64,000 nucleotides of DNA from Spinactinospora alkalitolerans (GTDB lineage Bacteria > Actinomycetota > Actinomycetes > Streptosporangiales > Streptosporangiaceae), in the NCBI RefSeq assembly GCF_013408795.1, contig NZ_JACCCC010000001.1:4712001-4776000 (forward strand). The letters run 5' to 3'. Under the pieces are notes generated by a model. That model saw only the letters and a program-made list of their open reading frames with translations, was not told where the DNA came from and ran no database searches. How positions within the stretch are numbered: the stretch's first letter is position 1; every line of letters starts with the position of its first letter. Position numbers and translations under genes: made by a program. Below are positions 26,292 to 33,940 of the stretch, piece by piece.

Positions 26292-27752
26292 ATGCCCGCT
26301 GACCGGAGCCTGGAACGCCTCGCCAACGCCACCCTCCTGGTGCCGTTCGAGGCGTACGACCCGCCGCGATGGACGCTGGAGGGCCTGGCCGACGGCATCG
26401 CCGGAGTCTGCCTGTTCCACAACAACATCGCGGGCCCCGAGCAGGTCAAGGAGCTGAACCGGCTGCTCGGCGAGGCCGCCGACGCTCCGCTGATCTCCCT
26501 GGACGAAGAGGGCGGCGACGTCACCCGGATCGGGCACGTGGCCGGCAGCGACTATCCCGGCAACGCCGCGCTGGGCGCCATCGACGACCCGGAGCTGACC
26601 CGCGCCGTGCACCGCGCGCTCGGCGCCGAGCTGCACGCCCTGGGCTTCAACCTCGATCTCGCGCCGTCGGTGGACGTCAACACCGCCGCCGACAACCCTG
26701 TCATCGGCACCCGCTCGTTCGGCGCCGACGCCGACCTGGTCGCCCGGCACGCCGCGGCCGCGGTCACCGGCCTGCAGGAGGGCGGCGTGGCGGCCTGCGC
26801 CAAGCACTTCCCCGGCCACGGGGCCACCCACCAGGACTCCCACGACGAGCTCCCGGTGATCGACGCCGATGCCGACCTGCTCGACCGCCGCGAGCTGCTG
26901 CCGTTCCGGGCCGCCGTCGACGCGGGCGCGCGCAGCGTCCTGACCGCCCACATCCAGCTCCCGGCGCTGGGCGCGACCGGCCCGGCCACGCTGACGCCGG
27001 AGATCGTCACCGGTCTGCTGCGCCGCGAGATCGGCTTCGACGGCATGGTCATCAGCGACGCCCTGGAGATGCGCGGGGTCAGCGGCGACATCGGCGTCCC
27101 CGAGGCCTCGGTGCGCGCGCTGCGGGCCGGCTGCGACCTGCTCTGCCTGGGCCGCTACGTCTACGCCGACGAGATCGCCGCGATCCGCGCCGCCGTCGTC
27201 GAGGCGGTCCGCGCAGGCAGGCTCAGCGGCGAGCGGCTGGAGGACGCCGCCGCGCGCACCGCCGCGGCGCGGCAGTGGACGAAGGAGCGCCCCGCCGCCA
27301 TGGCCGGGGCCGCGGACGTCGGCCTGGACGGCGCCAGGCGGGCGGTCCGGGTGGAGGGCGAGCTCGGCCCCCTGCACGCCCCGCTCGTCGTGGAGTTCGA
27401 CGCTCCGGTCGGCGCGGCCGTGGGCGACGTCCCGTGGGGGGTCGGCCCGTGGTTCCCCGACGCGGTCCGCCTGGAGGCCGCCACGGCCCGGCCCGCCGAT
27501 GTGCTCTCCGACGCCTCGGGGCGCGACCTGGTCCTCGTGGTGCGCGACGCCCACCGCCATCCCATGATCCGCTCCTTCGTCACCGAACTGTGCCGCGCAC
27601 GTCCCGACGCCGTCGTGGTGGAGATGGGCCTGCCGATCTGGCGGCCCGAATGCCGCGCGCACGTCAGCACTTACGGCGCCGCCCGGGTCAACGCCCAGAG
27701 CGCGGCAGAGGTCCTCGGCGCCGCAGGCCCGGCGTCGCTGCGCCTGAGGTGA
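26292..27752 (+). CDS. Glycoside hydrolase family 3, beta-N-acetylhexosaminidase-like
   Basis: A cytoplasmic enzyme of 486 residues. The NagZ-type motif KHFPGHGATHQDSH supplies the acid/base dyad and FDGMVISDALEM the nucleophile Asp. It would release GlcNAc from imported chito-oligosaccharides or muropeptides. It lacks a signal peptide, consistent with acting after uptake by the preceding ABC importer, from which it is separated by about 135 bp. ATG 26292 is preferred (GGAG 8 nt upstream); GTG 26289 would add one residue. The C-terminal 150 residues are less typical of NagZ and may form an extra domain. Confidence 0.9.
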   Translation: MPADRSLERLANATLLVPFEAYDPPRWTLEGLADGIAGVCLFHNNIAGPEQVKELNRLLGEAADAPLISLDEEGGDVTRIGHVAGSDYPGNAALGAIDDPELTRAVHRALGAELHALGFNLDLAPSVDVNTAADNPVIGTRSFGADADLVARHAAAAVTGLQEGGVAACAKHFPGHGATHQDSHDELPVIDADADLLDRRELLPFRAAVDAGARSVLTAHIQLPALGATGPATLTPEIVTGLLRREIGFDGMVISDALEMRGVSGDIGVPEASVRALRAGCDLLCLGRYVYADEIAAIRAAVVEAVRAGRLSGERLEDAAARTAAARQWTKERPAAMAGAADVGLDGARRAVRVEGELGPLHAPLVVEFDAPVGAAVGDVPWGVGPWFPDAVRLEAATARPADVLSDASGRDLVLVVRDAHRHPMIRSFVTELCRARPDAVVVEMGLPIWRPECRAHVSTYGAARVNAQSAAEVLGAAGPASLRLR

Positions 27753-27924
27753 CGCCGCAGCGCACAGGCCCGTACAGGGCCCTCTTCGCGGCACCGCACG
27801 GAGGAGCGCGCGCCCCGCGGACCCCGCTTCGGCCCGGGAACCAGGCCCGGAGTGGGGGCGGCGGCGCGCGCGTGCGGCACCCCCGCGCGAAGCACCCTTG
27901 ACCCGAACCCCCTTCGATTCACGG

Positions 27925-27930
27925 CATAAT
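27925..27930 (+). promoter_or_regulatory. -10 box of a leaderless Rrf2 gene transcript
   Basis: CATAAT lies 6 nt before ATG 27937, with TTGACC at 27898-27903 as a loosely spaced (21 nt) -35 candidate. No Shine-Dalgarno is present. Confidence 0.5.
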
Positions 27931-27936
27931 CGCAGC

Positions 27937-28389
27937 ATGCGCCTTTCTGCCCGGGTCGATTACGCGTTGCGCGCCGCGGCCGAACTCGCTGCCGCCAGTG
28001 GCGGCCCGGTTACGGCCGAACAGCTCGCGCGCGCCCAGGCCATACCCGGAAAATTCCTGGAGAACATCCTCACCCAGTTGCGCCGCGCCGGCCTGGTGCG
28101 CAGCCAGCGGGGACCGGTCGGCGGCTACTGGCTGGCCCGCCCGGCCGCGGAGATCTCACTGGCCGACATCATCCGCGCCGTGGACGGACCGCTGGCCAAC
28201 GTGCGCGGGGAGCGCCCCGAGCACGTCGACTACGACGGCGCGGCCCGCAGCCTGCAGCAGGTGTGGATCGCCCTGCGCGCCAGCGAGCGCGCCATCCTGG
28301 AGGCGGTGACGCTGGAGCACGTCTCGACGGGCAAGCTCCCCGAGTCGGTGCGCTCCCTCTCCGAGGACCCCGGGGCGTGGGCGAGCTGA
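27937..28389 (+). CDS. Rrf2 family transcriptional regulator
   Basis: A 150-residue winged-helix regulator opening MRLSARVDYALRAAAELAAA, the Rrf2 hallmark, with QRGPVGGYWLARPAAEISLA. The cysteines that hold an iron-sulfur cluster in IscR/NsrR-type members are missing: the protein has none, and the usual position reads VRGERPEHVDYDG. It therefore belongs to the non-cluster subgroup. Effector and targets are unknown. It is read away from the GH3 gene, and the adjacent dps gene is convergent. Confidence 0.9.
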   Translation: MRLSARVDYALRAAAELAAASGGPVTAEQLARAQAIPGKFLENILTQLRRAGLVRSQRGPVGGYWLARPAAEISLADIIRAVDGPLANVRGERPEHVDYDGAARSLQQVWIALRASERAILEAVTLEHVSTGKLPESVRSLSEDPGAWAS

Positions 28390-28518
28390 CGCCCTGCTAC
28401 CGGGGTTTTGAGGTCGAGCAGTCTGCAGGAGTCGGGTTCTGGGGAGGATGCCGGGCGAGCGCGGCCCCCTTCGCACCCACCGGTCACCGGAAGGCCGGCC
28501 CTGGGGCCGCGCCTCCCG

Positions 28519-28660
28519 GCCGAAGCGGTGGTCGAGACCGCATGCGAACGTGAACTTCTGCTTCGGCGGCCGGGCGCGGCCCGTCCGACAGCGGTGAGAC
28601 ATCCCGCATCAGGCAAGGACCGCGCTCTGCCCGCGGCCTCCACGGCCGCCGAGAAGGCCG
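28519..28660. repeat. Degenerate dispersed intergenic repeat, copy C
   Basis: Resembles 33782-33925: GCCGAAGC(G/C)GTGG, CTTCGGC(G/C)GG, and CGCGCTCT(G/C)CCCGCGGCCTCC line up in order. It fills the spacer between the Rrf2 gene and dps (28390-28666), where no gene is visible. Confidence 0.5.
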
Positions 28661-28666
28661 CCGATG

Positions 28667-29134
28667 TCAGCGCATGGCCTCGAACATCCAGTGCTGCTCC
28701 TCAAGGTCCTGCGACGCGGCGATCAGCAGGTCCTGGGTCACCGGATCGGGCTTCTCGGTGGCCTCGACCCGGTCCCGGAATCGCTTGACCACCACGCCCA
28801 GCGCGTCCACGATCAGCGCGATGACCTTGTCCTCCTGCAGGTAGCCGGGTTCCGGCTGACCGATCTTGGTGTCGGCGGCGACCTTGGTCGAGCGGCCGTC
28901 GGGGTTGACCCCGATCGAGATGGCCCGCTCGGCGAGCACGTCGGTGTGCTTGCGCGCCGCGTCCACCAGCTCGTCGAGCTGCAGGTGGATGGAGCGGAAG
29001 GTGCGGCCGACCACGTTCCAGTGCGCCTGCTTGCCCACCAGTGACAGGTCGATCAGGTCGACGACCGCGCCCTGCAGCGCCTCACCGGTGGCCTTGCGGG
29101 CGTCATCGGGAAGCGGGCTGTGGATTTTCGTCAT
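28667..29134 (-). CDS. dps: DNA starvation/stationary phase protection protein Dps
   Basis: A 155-residue ferritin-like protein that oxidises and stores iron and protects DNA. The ferroxidase ligands His38, His50, Asp54, Asp65 and Glu69 keep exactly the spacing of the classic Dps site (HWNVVGRTFRSIHLQLDELV). There is no long Lys-rich N-terminal tail, so DNA binding may be weak. The convergent upstream neighbour is the Rrf2 regulator. The spacer to clgR holds an 18-bp perfect hairpin. Confidence 0.93.
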   Translation of the reverse strand: MTKIHSPLPDDARKATGEALQGAVVDLIDLSLVGKQAHWNVVGRTFRSIHLQLDELVDAARKHTDVLAERAISIGVNPDGRSTKVAADTKIGQPEPGYLQEDKVIALIVDALGVVVKRFRDRVEATEKPDPVTQDLLIAASQDLEEQHWMFEAMR

Positions 29135-29234
29135 CGTGGATCATCCCCCTGTCGTGTCTTGTGACCCATTCGTCCCACTGCCCAATGGCCCGATGGGAAA
29201 ACACGGGCGGCGGCGGACGAACGGAGGACGGGAA

Positions 29235-29274
29235 CACGACGTCCCGGTCGCCGTGCGGCGACCGGGACGTCGTG
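29235..29274. terminator. Strong hairpin terminator downstream of clgR
   Basis: An 18-bp perfect stem (29235-29252 with 29257-29274) with a GTGC loop, about 55 bp after the clgR stop on the minus strand and 100 bp upstream of dps. It should end the long minus-strand housekeeping transcript. It has no T-tract. Confidence 0.75.
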
Positions 29275-29328
29275 GAAGAGGTGCCGGCCGCAGGGCTGCG
29301 GCCGACGGAGGTTGAGTCGGGCGGGCGG

Positions 29329-29688
29329 TTACACACCCACCATGTCGACGACATCGGGAACGCGGTCGGGCACCGAATCGATACCGAGCCGGTCGGGTCC
29401 TGGAACGGAATCGGCCGAAACCGATCCGCTGAGCAGAGCCGCCTCCTGGAGTTCGGCCAGCGCCAGTTGATCGGAGACGTCACGCAGCACTTGGGAGAGT
29501 GGGACGCCCAGAGCACCGCAGATCGAGGAGAGCAGTTCGGAGGAGGCCTCCTTCTGTCCCCGCTCGACCTCCGACAGGTAGCCCAACGAGACCCGGGCAT
29601 CGGCCGACACCTCGCGGAGAGTGCGGCCCTGACGCTGCCGAAGCTGTCGTAGCACGTCACCAAGTAGGTGACGAAGCAGGACCATCAT
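29329..29688 (-). CDS. clgR: Clp protease regulator ClgR
   Basis: A 119-residue XRE-type activator of clp and other proteostasis genes in actinobacteria. The sequence [20 protein letters not shown] and [20 protein letters not shown] is the ClgR helix-turn-helix, and the gene lies downstream of cinA/pgsA as in related genomes. GGGAGGGAG precedes ATG 29688; upstream starts lack conserved sequence. The C-terminus ([18 protein letters not shown]) ends in hydrophobic residues, consistent with ClgR being itself a Clp substrate. An imperfect GTTCGCT...GTAAC element about 90 bp upstream could be an autoregulatory site. Confidence 0.9.
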   Translation of the reverse strand: MMVLLRHLLGDVLRQLRQRQGRTLREVSADARVSLGYLSEVERGQKEASSELLSSICGALGVPLSQVLRDVSDQLALAELQEAALLSGSVSADSVPGPDRLGIDSVPDRVPDVVDMVGV

Positions 29689-29842
29689 TCGCGCTCCCTC
29701 CCGGTAGCGACCTTCATAAAAAACACCGTACCTGCCCGAAGCCCGATCGTCGCACCTCACGGCTTTCTGTTCGCTGGAGGGGTAACCGATCTTGGTGAGG
29801 GTTTGTTCCCCCGGATCCCCGGGTTGAACGGGTTCGCGGCCG

Positions 29843-30352
29843 CTATTTCGCCGTGGTCCCGGCCACGGTCTCATGCAGCAGCCAAAGGGCCTGATCAGCG
29901 GTGTCACACCGGATCCTGGCCCGGTCACCCGAGAGGTGGAACCCGGCCACCTCGGCCGGCCCGCCCGGTCCGCAGACGGCGGCGAAGACGGTTCCGACGG
30001 GCCGGCCGTCCTGGGGTTCGGGGCCGGCCACCCCGGTCACCGCGAGGCCGTATGTGGCCGTGAGGAGCCGGCGGACGCCGTGCGCCATGTGCGCGGCGAC
30101 ATCGGGGTGCACCGCCCCGTGCTCGGCGAGCAGCGCCTCGGGCACCCCCAGCACGCGGGCCTTGACCTCCGTGGCGTAGGCGACCACCCCGCCGCGGTAG
30201 GTCGCCGAGGCCCCGGCGACGTCGGTGAGGACGGCGCCGATGAGGCCGCCGGTGAGGGACTCGGCCGTGGCCAGGGTGGCCGAGCGCGCACCGAGCAGCC
30301 GGTGCACGCCGACCGCGGCGTCACGGGCGGGCAGAGGAGGCGGAGAGGGCAC
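29843..30352 (-). CDS. cinA: CinA C-terminal domain protein (nicotinamide-nucleotide amidase, PncC-like)
   Basis: A 169-residue stand-alone CinA C-terminal domain that hydrolyses NMN to nicotinate mononucleotide, recycling NAD precursors. It shows [29 protein letters not shown], and [20 protein letters not shown]. The N-terminal competence-damage domain of full CinA is absent, as is usual in this lineage. It lies 9 bp after pgsA in the rimO-pgsA-cinA cluster. Confidence 0.92.
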   Translation of the reverse strand: MPSPPPLPARDAAVGVHRLLGARSATLATAESLTGGLIGAVLTDVAGASATYRGGVVAYATEVKARVLGVPEALLAEHGAVHPDVAAHMAHGVRRLLTATYGLAVTGVAGPEPQDGRPVGTVFAAVCGPGGPAEVAGFHLSGDRARIRCDTADQALWLLHETVAGTTAK

Positions 30353-30361
30353 GGCCCCGGC

Positions 30362-30970
30362 TCAGGCCTTCTTCTCGGTCCCGGGGAACCGGGGCCCGGC
30401 CGCGCGGCGCAGCCGGAGGGCCTGGATGACGTAGTCCAGACCGGTCCACACGGTGGCGGCGAGCGCGGCGGCCATGATGACGTGCGCGACGATCTGCAGC
30501 GGGTCCGGCAGCGGGAAGAGGTAGACGCTGATCGCGACGATCTGCAGCACGGTCTTGAGCTTGCCGCCCCGGCTCGCCGGGATGATGCCGTGCCTGATGA
30601 CCGCGAACCGCAGCGCCGTGACCCCCCATTCGCGCACCAGGATGACGATGGTCACCCACCACCACAGCTCGCCGAGCACGGACAGCACGACCAGCGCGGC
30701 ACCGGTGAGGGCCTTGTCCGCGATGGGGTCGGCGACCTTGCCGAAGTCGGTGACCAGGTTGCGGCGGCGGGCCAGCTCGCCGTCGATGTGGTCGGTGATC
30801 GCGGCGATCACGAACACCGCGAACGCGGCGAAGCGCCAGGCCGGGTGCTCCAGGAACATGAAGACGATGAAGAGCGGCACCATGACGAGCCGGCTCACCG
30901 TCAGGATGTTGGCGATGTTCCACACCGGTACGGGGCCGGACGGGACCGCGTCGGGACCGGGGGTGTTCAC
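30362..30970 (-). CDS. pgsA: CDP-diacylglycerol--glycerol-3-phosphate 3-phosphatidyltransferase
   Basis: A 202-residue membrane enzyme making phosphatidylglycerol phosphate, or a related phospholipid. The CDP-alcohol phosphotransferase motif is intact: [11 protein letters not shown], then [12 protein letters not shown]. Four to six membrane segments are visible. It overlaps rimO by 4 nt and precedes cinA by 9 bp. Confidence 0.93.
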   Translation of the reverse strand: MNTPGPDAVPSGPVPVWNIANILTVSRLVMVPLFIVFMFLEHPAWRFAAFAVFVIAAITDHIDGELARRRNLVTDFGKVADPIADKALTGAALVVLSVLGELWWWVTIVILVREWGVTALRFAVIRHGIIPASRGGKLKTVLQIVAISVYLFPLPDPLQIVAHVIMAAALAATVWTGLDYVIQALRLRRAAGPRFPGTEKKA

Positions 30971-32421
30971 CGCGCGTCCGTCAGGTCAGCGGCCGCCTCG
31001 GCGATGAGGTCGACGCCGGCCGCCTCGGTCACGGTGGCGCGCACCATCTCCCCGACCGGCAGGCCGTCCCCGTGCACGATCGTGCTGCCGTCCACCTCCG
31101 GCGCCTGGTGGTGGGCGCGCCCCTCGTAGGCGCCGTCCCCGAGGTCGGTCTCGATGAGGACGTCCACGGTGGAGCCGACACGCTCCTCTGCCCGTTGCGC
31201 CATGAGCTCCTCCGCCAACTGGTTGAGCTGATCGGCCCGTGCGGCAATGATCTCCCCTGAGAGCTTGCCGTCAAGAGCGGCGGCCTCGGTTCCGTCCTCG
31301 TCGGAGTAGCCGAAGACGCCGATGGCGTCCAGCCGGGCCTCCTCCAGGAAGGAGACCAGTTCGCCGTACTCGGCCTCGGTCTCGCCGGGGAAGCCGACGA
31401 TGAAGTTGGAGCGGGCCCCGGCCTCGGGGGCAGCCTTGCGGACGGTCGCCAGCAGGTCCAGGAAGCGCTCGCCGTCGCCGAAGCGGCGCATGCGGCGCAG
31501 CAGGGAGCCGCTGGCGTGCTGGAAGGAGAGGTCGAAGTAGGGCACCACGCCCGGTGTCGTGGTGAGCACGTCGACCAGGCCGGGCCGCACCTCGGCCGGC
31601 TGCAGGTAGCTGACCCGCACCCGCTCGATGCCGGGGACCGCGGCCAGCCGGGGCAGCAGCCCCTCCAGCGCCCGCAGGTCGCCGAGGTCCTTGCCGTAGG
31701 AGGTGGAGTTCTCGCTCACCAGGAAGAGTTCGCGCACGCCCTGGTCGGCCAGCCACTCGGCCTCGCGCACGACGTCGTCGGGGCGCCGCGAGATGTAGGC
31801 GCCGCGGAAGGCCGGGATCGCGCAGAACGTGCAGCGGCGGTCGCACCCCGAGGCGATCTTGAGGTTGGCCACCGGGCCGCCGGCGAGGCGGCGGCGCGGC
31901 AGGAACGGCCCGGAGGCGGGGGCGATGCCGTCGGGCAGCGGTTCGGGCTCGCCGCCGAAGGGGGCGTGCCCCGGAACGTGCACGTCCTGGCGGGCCGGGC
32001 GCTCGGTCGGCGAGATCGGCAGCAGGGTGCGGCGGTCGCGGGGGCCGTGCGGGACGAGCGGCCGGCCCTCGACCACGTCGTCGAGCCGCTGCCCGATCTC
32101 GGTGTAGTCGTCGAAGCCGATCACCTGCGCCTCGGGGAGCGCGTCGGCCAGCTCCGAGCCGTAGCGTTCGGCCATGCACCCGGCGGCGACCACCTTGGTG
32201 CCGTCCTCGGCCGCGTTGAGCAGCGCCTCGATGGAGTCCTGCTTGGCGGCCTCGATGAAACCGCAGGTGTTGACGACGACGACGTCGGCGGGGCCGCCGC
32301 CGTCGTCGGGATCGACCAGATCCCAGCCGCCGGCCGCCAGTCGCCCGGCGAGTTCTTCGGAGTCAACCTCATTTCGCGCGCACCCCAGGGTGACGAGCGA
32401 AACAGTACGGCGCGATGACAT
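30967..32421 (-). CDS. rimO: Ribosomal protein S12 methylthiotransferase
   Basis: A radical-SAM enzyme that methylthiolates an Asp of ribosomal protein S12. Cysteines are in [24 protein letters not shown] and [10 protein letters not shown], and the radical-SAM cluster is [16 protein letters not shown] domain closes the protein. ATG 32421 gives [14 protein letters not shown]. The actinobacterial form has a linker between the N-terminal and SAM domains (about residues 120-180, Arg/Pro-rich), as seen here. It is first in the rimO-pgsA-cinA cluster. Confidence 0.95.
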   Translation of the reverse strand: MSSRRTVSLVTLGCARNEVDSEELAGRLAAGGWDLVDPDDGGGPADVVVVNTCGFIEAAKQDSIEALLNAAEDGTKVVAAGCMAERYGSELADALPEAQVIGFDDYTEIGQRLDDVVEGRPLVPHGPRDRRTLLPISPTERPARQDVHVPGHAPFGGEPEPLPDGIAPASGPFLPRRRLAGGPVANLKIASGCDRRCTFCAIPAFRGAYISRRPDDVVREAEWLADQGVRELFLVSENSTSYGKDLGDLRALEGLLPRLAAVPGIERVRVSYLQPAEVRPGLVDVLTTTPGVVPYFDLSFQHASGSLLRRMRRFGDGERFLDLLATVRKAAPEAGARSNFIVGFPGETEAEYGELVSFLEEARLDAIGVFGYSDEDGTEAAALDGKLSGEIIAARADQLNQLAEELMAQRAEERVGSTVDVLIETDLGDGAYEGRAHHQAPEVDGSTIVHGDGLPVGEMVRATVTEAAGVDLIAEAAADLTDAR

Positions 32422-32497
32422 AGCTTCCAAGGTTACGGGAGTTCCTGAGCGCGGCGGGACGCCGCTTCCTCAAGGGTAGGTCGTCCCGGGGAGCCCT

Positions 32498-33460
32498 TCA
32501 GACCCCGGGGCTCCCGCTCTGCGCCGTCGGCGCCTCCTGCGGCACCCCCTGCGGCACCCCCTGCGGCGGCGCGGGCGGCTCCTCAGGCCGGGCCGGCGCC
32601 GGAGCCGGCGCTCCCTCAGGCGCCGCGGGAGCCTCCTGCGGCGGGGGTGCGGCCTCCTGCCGCAGCACGCCGGACGGCTCCTGCCGCAGCCCCTCCGGAC
32701 CGAAGGTGAGCTGGACCACCTCGCCGACGCCGCCGGGGGCGCCCATGTCGCGCCCGTTGGCCTCCAGCCGGACTCCACCGGCGTTGCCGATGTGCAGGCG
32801 GAGCTCCTCGGGATCGGTCCACTCCCGGCTCTTCCCGGCCTCCAGCACGCCGGTGAACACGTCCTCGCCGGTCCCGTTGTAGACGCTGAGCCAGGTCGGC
32901 TCCTGGGCGGCGATCCGCAGCCGGACCGCCTCCTGCGAACTCGGGGAGGGCTCCGGCCGCGCCGACGCCCTGGGTTCGGGGCCGGACTTGCCGTCCGAAG
33001 GCTGCCGCTCGGTCGAGGACTCCCCTCCGGCCTGCGCCGCGGCCTGGGCCGATGGGCGGTCGTCCGCGCCGTCCCCGCCCGGCCACGCGTGCGCGACGCC
33101 GATGAGCGCCACGCCCGCCACGGCCGCCGCGACGACGATGGGCCACTTGCGCTGGACGGGTTCGGCGAGCGTGTCCGGGGCGTGCGCCGTGAAGAACTCG
33201 TCGGCGGTCATCGGCGCGGGCGCCTGCTCGGCGTACTCCTGGTCGAACTGCTGGATCAGAGGTTCCGGATCGAGTTCCAGCGCCCGGGCTATTCCGCGGA
33301 TGTGGCCGCGGACGTAGAAGTCCCCGCCGCACGCGGCGAAGTCATCGCGTTCCAGGGCCTGGATGACGTGCTCGGTTATGCAGGTACGTTCGCTGAGTCC
33401 GGCCACCGAGTACCCGGCTCGTCTACGGACACCGGTAAGGGTCTGACCGATCGTCGCCAT
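32498..33460 (-). CDS. RodZ-like helix-turn-helix membrane protein
   Basis: A single-pass membrane protein of 320 residues resembling RodZ, which links the cell-shape machinery to the membrane. The N-terminal cytoplasmic helix-turn-helix is GQTLTGVRRRAGYSVAGLSE through FYVRGHIRGIARALELDPE. One membrane segment (about residues 105-125, IVVAAAVAGVALIGVAHAW) is followed by a disordered linker and a DUF4115-type domain (EPTWLSVYNGTGEDVFTGVL). The end is a Pro/Ala/Glu-rich low-complexity tail with imperfect PQGVP repeats. It lies between ftsK and rimO. Confidence 0.87.
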   Translation of the reverse strand: MATIGQTLTGVRRRAGYSVAGLSERTCITEHVIQALERDDFAACGGDFYVRGHIRGIARALELDPEPLIQQFDQEYAEQAPAPMTADEFFTAHAPDTLAEPVQRKWPIVVAAAVAGVALIGVAHAWPGGDGADDRPSAQAAAQAGGESSTERQPSDGKSGPEPRASARPEPSPSSQEAVRLRIAAQEPTWLSVYNGTGEDVFTGVLEAGKSREWTDPEELRLHIGNAGGVRLEANGRDMGAPGGVGEVVQLTFGPEGLRQEPSGVLRQEAAPPPQEAPAAPEGAPAPAPARPEEPPAPPQGVPQGVPQEAPTAQSGSPGV

Positions 33461-33940
33461 GATCGCCCCCATCCCCGTTTCCGGGTGCGCACACCCCTTG
33501 AGCTGTTGGCGCCGGGCCCGTCTTCTCGCGGGAGGATCTCACGCGCAACAGAGGCTCCCCCTGAAGACGCCCCACGCGGAACGCTATTGACTACCTACCC
33601 ACTGTTACCCCGGGGCGGCCCCGATCCGATGCAGGCACGCCCCCACGGATGGTCAAAAAACGGTCAGCGCGCCACGGACCACCGCATTCAGCGCGGAGTA
33701 GGGCAACGGCAAGAGGCCGCGGCGAGAGTGCGGCCCTGCATGCTCACCTTGCGATACAGGCCTGGTGGGCCGCACCTCGCCGCCGAAGCCGTGGGGAGAC
33801 CGACCGGTCGGCGGAGTCGGCGATGCGCTTCGGCCGGGAGGCGCGGGCCGGGCCGGCGATGAGGACACCCGATCCGCGAAACGGGGCCCGCGCTCTCCCC
33901 GCGGCCTCCGCGGTCCCGCCCTGATGATCGGCCCCTGCGG
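33461..33940. other. Gene-free spacer with dispersed repeat copy D
   Basis: No gene is visible in this 480-bp spacer between ftsK and the RodZ-like gene. The part from about 33715 to 33925 is similar to 28519-28660 (GCCGAAGC(C/G)GTGG, CTTCGGCCGG, CGCGCTCTCCCCGCGGCCTC). It also shares GCGGCCCTGCATG with the repeat near 3252. The RodZ-like promoter should be near 33470-33600, where I see no clear boxes. Confidence 0.5.

Noticed and set aside
29769-29786. ClgR operator upstream of clgR
   Set aside because: Only one half-site (GTTCGCT) is good; the other half is degenerate, so it is mentioned but not listed as a feature.
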